A stretch of DNA of 55,211 nt from Paraburkholderia ferrariae NBRC 106233 (GTDB lineage: Bacteria; Pseudomonadota; Gammaproteobacteria; Burkholderiales; Burkholderiaceae): contig NZ_BAYB01000026.1 of assembly GCF_000685035.1 (NCBI RefSeq), positions 1 to 55,211 of the forward strand, written 5' to 3'. Positions 50,086-55,211 of the stretch are shown here, piece after piece; within the stretch, counting starts at the first letter, position 1, and the number at the start of each line of letters is the position of its first letter. Below the pieces are notes generated by a model, which had not been told where the DNA came from, ran no database searches, and was given only the letters and a program-made list of their open reading frames with translations. The translations under genes were made by a program, and so were the position numbers.

Positions 50086-51204
50086 GTGAACAGGAATATC
50101 GCAAGCAGGATGAAGGCCGTCTGCGCCGCGCTCGCGCTGGCGGGCGTCGCATGGCAGACCATGCCTGCGGCCCGGGCGGAAGACCAGGTGGTCAACGTCT
50201 ACAACTGGGGCAACTCGATCGGCAAGGACACCATCGCCAACTTCGAGAAAGCGACGGGCATCAAGGTGGTTTATCAGGAGTTCGATTCGAACGACACGCT
50301 GCAGGCCAAGCTTTTGTCCGGCAACTCGGGCTACGACGTCGTAGTGCCCTCCGACATGTACTGGGCCCGCCAGATGCAGGCCGGTATCTTCCAGAAGATC
50401 GACAAGTCGAAGATCCCGAACTATGGGCTGCTCGACCCGACCATCATGAAGATCATCTCGCAGGAAGATCCGGGTAATCAGTACGGCATTCCGTGGTCGT
50501 GGGGCAGCGACGGCCTCGGCATCAACGTCGAGAAGGTCAAGGCCGCGCTCGGCAACAACGTGCCGCTCGACAGCTGGTCCCTGCTGTTCGATCCGAAGTA
50601 CGCCCAGAAGCTCAAGAGCTGCGGCGTTTCGATGCTCGACTCGCCTGTCGACGCGTTCGGCATGGCGCTCTTCTACCTGAAGAAAGACCCCAACACGAAT
50701 AATCCTGCGGACTACCAGGCAGCTTATGAACTGCTCAAGAACATCCGCCCGTACATCACGCAGTTCAACAGCGCCAGCTACATCAACGACCTCGCGGGCG
50801 GCGACATCTGTATCGCACTCGGCTGGTCGGGGGACGTGAACTCGGCACGCCTGGCCGCAGAGGCGGCGAAGCGGCCCTACCACATCAAGTACGTGATCCC
50901 GAACGAAGGCACGGCACTGTGGTTCGACATGATGGCCGTTCCGAAGGACGCGCCGCATCCCGAGAATGCCATGAAGTTCATCAACTTCGTGATTTCCGCA
51001 CAGGAAGCCGCGAATCTGACGAACTACACGTCGTATCCCACGGCAGTGCCCACCTCGAAGCCGCTGGTGCGCCCTGAGGTGATGGCCGATACGGCGGTGT
51101 TCCCGCCGCCCGAGGTCTACCGCAAGATGTTCGTGAGCAAGCCGATGACGACGGAAATCACGCGCCTGCAGAACCGTCTGTGGGCGAAGCTGAAGACCGA
51201 CTGA
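50086..51204 (+). CDS. potF: Polyamine ABC transporter substrate-binding protein, copy 1
   Basis: A 372-residue periplasmic binding protein of the PotD/PotF family (putrescine/spermidine). A Sec signal peptide (MKAVCAALALAGVAWQTMPAARA) precedes the mature EDQVVNVYNWGNSIGKDTI. The first strand has VYNW, then FEKATGIKVVYQEFDSNDTL, YDVVVPSDMYWAR, GIPWSWGSDGLGIN and the polyamine-binding GWSGDVNSA near residue 250. The gene starts at a GTG, with GGAGAAAGG suitably spaced. Copy 2 lies 315 bp downstream and is nearly the same protein. The permease PotI is at the right edge on the opposite strand; potG and potH would be beyond it. An intrinsic terminator follows. Confidence 0.93.
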   Translation: MNRNIASRMKAVCAALALAGVAWQTMPAARAEDQVVNVYNWGNSIGKDTIANFEKATGIKVVYQEFDSNDTLQAKLLSGNSGYDVVVPSDMYWARQMQAGIFQKIDKSKIPNYGLLDPTIMKIISQEDPGNQYGIPWSWGSDGLGINVEKVKAALGNNVPLDSWSLLFDPKYAQKLKSCGVSMLDSPVDAFGMALFYLKKDPNTNNPADYQAAYELLKNIRPYITQFNSASYINDLAGGDICIALGWSGDVNSARLAAEAAKRPYHIKYVIPNEGTALWFDMMAVPKDAPHPENAMKFINFVISAQEAANLTNYTSYPTAVPTSKPLVRPEVMADTAVFPPPEVYRKMFVSKPMTTEITRLQNRLWAKLKTD

Positions 51205-51247
51205 CGCACGCTTCTCCGGCGGCGCTGGCGCCTGCCTGAAACCACTG

Positions 51248-51300
51248 ATGCCCGGCAGACCTGGGGGGAGGCTGCCCGGGGCTGCCGGGCATGTCTTTTT
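51248..51300 (+). terminator. Intrinsic terminator after potF copy 1
   Basis: ATGCCCGGCAG (51248-51258) pairs perfectly with CTGCCGGGCAT (51282-51292), followed by GTCTTTTT. The gap of 23 bases contains a second G/C-rich stretch. This separates copy 1 from copy 2. Confidence 0.88.
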
Positions 51301-51408
51301 AGCACACCCCTCTCCCCGCCTCCCGCTCCTCCTCGTTCGCCGGGCCCTGCTTCGAAGCCATCGTTCATTATCTCGCAGGCTAATCGCAAGGATGCAACGC
51401 GATGACCT

Positions 51409-51457
51409 CTGCCCTGCCACCGGGGGGGCAGACCGGCCTTTTTGCTCCAGCTACATT
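51409..51457 (+). promoter_or_regulatory. Promoter region of potF copy 2 with shared G-rich motif
   Basis: CTGCCCTGCCACCGGGGGGG and CAGACCG (to 51435) form an imperfect inverted repeat CTGCCC/GGGCAG. Sixteen bases later comes TACATT (51452-51457), a -10-like element. The G-rich block matches the one upstream of the serine hydrolase. The following CTACATTTTTCGTAAC resembles CTATATTTTCGCAAC upstream of copy 1. Confidence 0.55.
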
Positions 51458-51519
51458 TTTCGTAACCCAAACCAGGCTGTCCTGACTGGATGGCCCATGA
51501 AACTACGGAGGAACAGCAA

Positions 51520-52638
51520 GTGAAGAGGAGCATCAAGGGGAGAATGAAGGCGATCTGCGTTGCGCTGGCGCTCGCCGGCGTTGCCTGGCAAACCATGCCC
51601 GCAGCCCGGGCAGACGAGCAGATCGTCAACGTCTACAACTGGGGCAACTCGATCGGCAAGGACACCATTGCCAACTTCGAGAAGGCCACGGGCATCAAGG
51701 TGGTTTATCAGGAGTTCGATTCGAACGACACGCTGCAGGCCAAACTCCTGTCCGGCAACTCGGGCTACGACGTCGTGGTGCCCTCCGACATGTACTGGGC
51801 CCGCCAGATGCAGGCCGGCATCTTCCAGAAGATCGACAAGTCGAAGATTCCGAACTACGGCCTGCTCGATCCCGAGATCATGAAAATCCTCCGGCAGGAC
51901 GACCCTGGCAACCAGTACGGCATTCCGTGGTCGTGGGGCAGCGACGGCCTCGGCATCAACGTCGAGAAGGTCAAGGCGGCGCTCGGCAACGACGCGCCGC
52001 TGAATAGCTGGGCGCTGCTGTTCGACCCGAAATACGCGCAGAAACTGAAGGGCTGCGGCATCTCCGTGCTCGACTCCCCGCTCGACGCGTTCGGCATGGC
52101 CCTCTTCTATCTGAAGAAAGATCCCAATACGACCAATCCCAAGGACTATCAGGACGCCTATGAACTGCTCAAGGGCATCCGCCCGTACATCACGCAGTTC
52201 AACAGCTGGAGCTACATCAACGACCTCGCGGGCGGCGACATCTGCCTTGCGCTCGGTTGGTCCGGCGACGTGAATTCGGCACGCATCGCGGCAGAGAAGG
52301 CAAACAAGTCCTACCACATCAAGTACGTGATTCCGGACGAGGGCACGGCGCTGTGGTTCGACATGATGGCGATTCCGAAGGACGCACCGCATCCCGAGAA
52401 TGCCATGAAGTTCATCAACTTCGTCATCTCCGCACAGGAAGCGGCCAATCTGACGAACTACACGTCGTATCCTTCCGCGGTGCCGTCGGCGAAGGCGCTC
52501 GTGCAGGCTAACGTGCTGACCGATCCGGCGGTGTTCCCGCCACCCGAGGTCTACCGCAAGATGTTCGTGAGCAAGCCGATGCCGGCCGAGCTCATGCGTC
52601 TGCAGAACCGTCTCTGGGCGAAGCTGAAGACGGACTGA
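51520..52638 (+). CDS. potF: Polyamine ABC transporter substrate-binding protein, copy 2
   Basis: A 372-residue periplasmic polyamine-binding protein, aligned without gaps to copy 1 and differing at scattered positions, mostly in surface segments (for example DPEIMKILRQDD versus DPTIMKIISQED, and AEKANKSYH versus AEAAKRPYH). The signal peptide is MKAICVALALAGVAWQTMPA followed by ARA. I start it at the GTG at 51520 (reads VKRSIKGRMK), matching copy 1 and placed 8 bp after GGAGG; the earlier ATG at 51490 lies upstream of that ribosome-binding site. It carries the same ligand-site stretches (YNWGNS, SDMYW, WSWGSDG, GWSGDV). Two copies suggest different affinity, specificity or regulation. Confidence 0.93.
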   Translation: MKRSIKGRMKAICVALALAGVAWQTMPAARADEQIVNVYNWGNSIGKDTIANFEKATGIKVVYQEFDSNDTLQAKLLSGNSGYDVVVPSDMYWARQMQAGIFQKIDKSKIPNYGLLDPEIMKILRQDDPGNQYGIPWSWGSDGLGINVEKVKAALGNDAPLNSWALLFDPKYAQKLKGCGISVLDSPLDAFGMALFYLKKDPNTTNPKDYQDAYELLKGIRPYITQFNSWSYINDLAGGDICLALGWSGDVNSARIAAEKANKSYHIKYVIPDEGTALWFDMMAIPKDAPHPENAMKFINFVISAQEAANLTNYTSYPSAVPSAKALVQANVLTDPAVFPPPEVYRKMFVSKPMPAELMRLQNRLWAKLKTD

Positions 52639-52649
52639 GGATCTCCTCT

Positions 52650-52712
52650 CCGGCGGCTCAGCCGCCGGTTTTGCCCGGCGGACCTGACGAGGGCCGCCGG
52701 GCATGTTTTTTT
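52650..52712. terminator. Double-hairpin terminator after potF copy 2
   Basis: A perfect hairpin CCGGCGGC-TCA-GCCGCCGG (52650-52668) ends in TTTT. It is followed by GCCCGGCGG (52673-52681) pairing with CCGCCGGGC (52694-52702) and then ATGTTTTTTT. The DUF3138 gene converges from the right, so the structure may stop transcription from both sides. Confidence 0.85.
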
Positions 52713-52815
52713 GTGCGGCGCCCGGCAGATGACTGATGGGCGTGTTGAAAGAGAAGACCAACGCAAAAAAAGGCGGACCGTCGTACAGACCGGCCCGCCA
52801 ACGTCACACCTTCGC

Positions 52816-54399
52816 TCAGAACGAATAGATGAGCTGCGTACCCAGGATATCGTTGGACTTGCTGTACGAGCCGTCGCTGCGCAGGAACGTATCCTGCGTC
52901 GACCAGTCGTGACGGTATTCCATCTTGATGGTGAGCTGCTGCGTCGGATAGAACAGCAGATCGAGCGCCACGTCCTGGCGCACCGCGCCCTTGCACTCGA
53001 AGCCGTAACCGCCGTTCGCCTTCGACGCTTCCAGGCAGCTCGCGCCGATACCCCAGCCGTTGTACGGATCCATGCCATTGCCGTTCAGCACGATGCTGCT
53101 CGCGCCGCCGCCGTTCTTCTGGTTGGCCAGCACGTCGTAGCGCGCCGTCACGCCCATGCGGCCAAGGCCCGGCAGGTGGAACTTGCGGTTCGCGAGCAGC
53201 GACAGGCCGTACCACTGCGCGGTCCCGCCGTTATACGCCGCGTGCCCCTGCTGGCCGTAGTCGAGTTCCGCGTTGTACTGGAGGTCGGCGGTCTGGTAGG
53301 TCAGGTCGGTTTCGCCGAAGAAGAACGTCCCGAACGGATTCGATGCCTGGCCACCCGGACCGTAGACGCCCGGCAGCGGACTGCCGTTCCCGTCGACGCC
53401 CTGCACGAGCGACTGGCGCCCGATATTGAACGAGCCGCCGATGTCGAGCGCACCCGACCACGTGTAATCCACGCGCGCCGTGAAGGTCGGCACCTTGTTG
53501 CTGGTGGTGACCGGATCGCCCAGCGCGTTGGTGCCGGTCTGGAGCTGCGCGCCCGCCGTGCGGAACTGCTCGTTGCCGAGCATGAACTTCCACGCCCAGT
53601 TGCTGCCCTCGCCCATGTAATTCAGACCCACACCCACGTAACTGCCCGGATCCGAGAAGTCGTACAGCAGACCGTGCGTGAGCGTGAGCATCTGGCTGGA
53701 CTGCTGCACCTCGTAGCCGCCGAAGCTGGGCATGAGGCCGGCGACCACGGAGGTCGTCATCGAGAACGGCACGGTGATGACCGCGGTGTTCAGGATGTTG
53801 GAACTGCTGCTGCCATGCTCGGTCATCAGCTGCGTGATACCGTTGCCGCGGTTCGGCATCAGCGTGATTTCCGCGGACGGCGCGAGCGGGCCAACACCGA
53901 AGGTCTTCTTGATGTCGAGATACAGGTCGCCGAACGAGCTGTTGTAGTACTGGTAGAGGTTCTCGTGGTTCGCGAACAGAAACGAGGAGCTGCCGAGATC
54001 GCGATTGTAGAGATACGTGGGGTCCAGATAGCCGGTGATCGAAAGACCCGCAATCGGACCCGTGGTGGCCGCGTCGGTAAGCGAGTCCACCTTGAGTTGC
54101 TGGTTGGAAATCTGCTGCTTCATCTGATCCACTTCGTCGTTGGTCAGATGGGCCGGTGCGTTGCCGTAGTCCGGCGAGGACGCATCCGCGACCGCCGGCT
54201 GCGCGGCCGGCGCCGCGGCAGCGGGAGCGGCGCTCTTGCCTGACGCGGCGGCCGTCTGCTGCGCACGCAGTTGCTTCACTTCCTTTTGCAGCGCGTGGAG
54301 CTGCGCCTCCAGAGACTGGATCTCGTCGCTGGTGGTGTCGGCAAAAGCGAGGCCGGGCAGAGCCCCCGCCACCATGAGACAGACAAGCTTTTTCCGCAT
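52816..54399 (-). CDS. DUF3138-family outer-membrane protein
   Basis: A 527-residue exported protein. A Sec signal (MRKKLVCLMVAGALPGLAFA) is followed by a coiled-coil with heptads (EIQSLEAQLHALQKEVKQLRAQQ) and an Ala/Pro-rich linker. A large strand-rich domain follows, starting near GLSITGYLDPTYLYNRDLGS and ending in ILGTQLIYSF with a terminal Phe as in beta-barrels. This matches DUF3138 proteins of Burkholderia, which I know as putative porins without proven substrate. AGGAG lies 8 bp before the ATG. It is 54 bp downstream of potI on the same strand, suggesting that it serves polyamine uptake across the outer membrane. Confidence 0.88.
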   Translation of the reverse strand: MRKKLVCLMVAGALPGLAFADTTSDEIQSLEAQLHALQKEVKQLRAQQTAAASGKSAAPAAAAPAAQPAVADASSPDYGNAPAHLTNDEVDQMKQQISNQQLKVDSLTDAATTGPIAGLSITGYLDPTYLYNRDLGSSSFLFANHENLYQYYNSSFGDLYLDIKKTFGVGPLAPSAEITLMPNRGNGITQLMTEHGSSSSNILNTAVITVPFSMTTSVVAGLMPSFGGYEVQQSSQMLTLTHGLLYDFSDPGSYVGVGLNYMGEGSNWAWKFMLGNEQFRTAGAQLQTGTNALGDPVTTSNKVPTFTARVDYTWSGALDIGGSFNIGRQSLVQGVDGNGSPLPGVYGPGGQASNPFGTFFFGETDLTYQTADLQYNAELDYGQQGHAAYNGGTAQWYGLSLLANRKFHLPGLGRMGVTARYDVLANQKNGGGASSIVLNGNGMDPYNGWGIGASCLEASKANGGYGFECKGAVRQDVALDLLFYPTQQLTIKMEYRHDWSTQDTFLRSDGSYSKSNDILGTQLIYSF

Positions 54400-54453
54400 T
54401 CTATGTTCTCCTGATTGGTCGTATTGCGAAGCGCGTAGTGAAGTGGACTTCCT

Positions 54454-55206
54454 TTAAGCCTTGAGCGGACCGAACGCCTTCGTCGTGCGCCCTGCGGTCG
54501 GCGTCGTGGCCGTTTCCTCTACCTCGGCCGTGAACGCATGGTGTATGTCGAGCAAGCGCTTCTTTTCGCGCACCTGCATCCAGAGGTTCACGCCGACCAC
54601 CCCGGTGGTGACGAGGCAGATGAAGATCGTGGCGAGCGCGTTCATTTCGGGATTCAGGCCCAGGCGCACGCGCGAATAGACGACGAGCGGCAGCGTGGTC
54701 GAACCGGGGCCGGACAGGAACGCCGAAAGAATCAGGTCGTCGATCGATACCGTGAACGAAAGCAGCCAGCCCGAAACCAGTGCCTGTGAGATCAACGGCA
54801 GCACGATCACGAAGAACACCTTGAGCGGCGTGGCGCCGAGATCGAGCGCGGCTTCCTCGAGCGACTTGTTCAGCTCCTTCACCCGCGACTGCACGATGAT
54901 CGCCACGTACGAGACGCACAGCATCACGTGGCCGATCCAGATCGTTACGAACCCGCGTCCGGCCGGCCAGCCGAACACCTGCTCCATGGCCACGAACAGC
55001 AGCAGCATGGAGATGCCCATGATCACTTCGGGAATCACGAGCGGCGCGTTGATCATCGCCGTGAAGAACGTGAAGCCTCTGAAGCGGCCCAGGCGCGCCA
55101 GCACATAGCCCGCCCAGGTGCCGATCACGACCGAAGAAAATGCCGTCAGCAAGGCGATTTTCAGCGAGAGCCAGGCACCGGTGAGCAACTCGGCGTCGTG
55201 CAGCAC
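54454..55206 (-). CDS. potI: Polyamine ABC transporter permease PotI, N-terminus cut by edge
   Basis: An inner-membrane permease of the PotC/PotI family. The 250 visible residues cover most of the protein: LKIALLTAFSSVVIGTWAGY, INAPLVIPEVIMGISMLLLF, the coupling EAA loop LEEAALDLGATPLKVFFVIVLPLI, and the final helix ATIFICLVTTGVVGVNLWM. The first in-frame start visible is a GTG at 55206, but family members have one more N-terminal helix, so the true start is probably right of the window. The C-terminal tail (after REKKRLLD) is longer and polar. It is transcribed toward the DUF3138 gene; potG and potH are expected just outside to the right. Confidence 0.92.
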   Translation of the reverse strand: MLHDAELLTGAWLSLKIALLTAFSSVVIGTWAGYVLARLGRFRGFTFFTAMINAPLVIPEVIMGISMLLLFVAMEQVFGWPAGRGFVTIWIGHVMLCVSYVAIIVQSRVKELNKSLEEAALDLGATPLKVFFVIVLPLISQALVSGWLLSFTVSIDDLILSAFLSGPGSTTLPLVVYSRVRLGLNPEMNALATIFICLVTTGVVGVNLWMQVREKKRLLDIHHAFTAEVEETATTPTAGRTTKAFGPLKA

Positions 55207-55211
55207 GGCGC

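Overview
The window comes from a GC-rich chromosome of a Burkholderiaceae member, most likely Paraburkholderia or Caballeronia. The DUF3331 and DUF3138 genes, which I know mainly from that group, support this, as do the LysR and MFS families and the codon use. No rRNA, complete tRNA, CRISPR array or intact insertion sequence was found.

Region 1 (1-13.7 kb) is ordinary accessory chromosome. It holds a dihydrofolate reductase cut by the left edge, a VOC protein, a LysR/DHA2-efflux divergent pair, two decayed membrane-protein remnants, a GNAT acetyltransferase, a Tat-exported purple-acid-phosphatase-like enzyme, a LysR/SnoaL pair facing a short-chain dehydrogenase-like gene, a MASE2-GGDEF diguanylate cyclase, and an M20 amidohydrolase with an MHS-type transporter. 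A gap of about 1 kb (13.7-14.7 kb) carries a truncated XRE regulator.

Region 2 (14.7-33.6 kb) is the most striking part. Twelve complete genes plus one gene fragment lie on the minus strand with gaps never above about 90 bp and several start/stop overlaps. In transcription order they are formyl-CoA:oxalate CoA-transferase, oxalyl-CoA decarboxylase, a second family III CoA-transferase, a DUF1275 membrane protein, a PAS-domain fragment, a PHA-synthase-like hydrolase with a cysteine nucleophile, an MFS carrier, a GltD-like NAD(P)H:ferredoxin-type oxidoreductase, pyruvate:ferredoxin oxidoreductase, a dihydroorotate-dehydrogenase-like protein, D-lactate dehydrogenase, phosphoketolase and an unusual NRAMP-family transporter. 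Ahead of the first gene is a perfect FNR/ANR box (TTGATCCAGATCAA), placed exactly where a class II FNR promoter needs it relative to a -10-like hexamer. My reading is an oxygen-controlled island for low-oxygen carbon and CoA metabolism that joins oxalate decarboxylation, phosphoketolase cleavage, pyruvate oxidation and lactate formation.

Region 3 (33.9-44.6 kb) looks like uptake and oxidation of an aromatic ester or alcohol. It has a DUF3331 protein, a MetA-pathway-type outer-membrane channel and a GMC oxidoreductase on the minus strand. On the plus strand are an HSL-type esterase, a benzaldehyde-dehydrogenase-like enzyme, an aryl-alcohol dehydrogenase, an AcoR-like regulator that lacks the AAA+ domain, and a chemoreceptor. 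A perfect 17-bp palindrome sits before the esterase.

Region 4 (44.6-55.2 kb) begins with scars of IS110 and IS256 family elements. It continues with amide and amine genes: a nitrilase-superfamily hydrolase, a YtcJ-type amidohydrolase, a LuxR-type regulator, a NylB/beta-lactamase-like hydrolase, two tandem PotF-type polyamine-binding proteins each followed by a terminator, a DUF3138 outer-membrane protein, and a PotI permease cut by the right edge.
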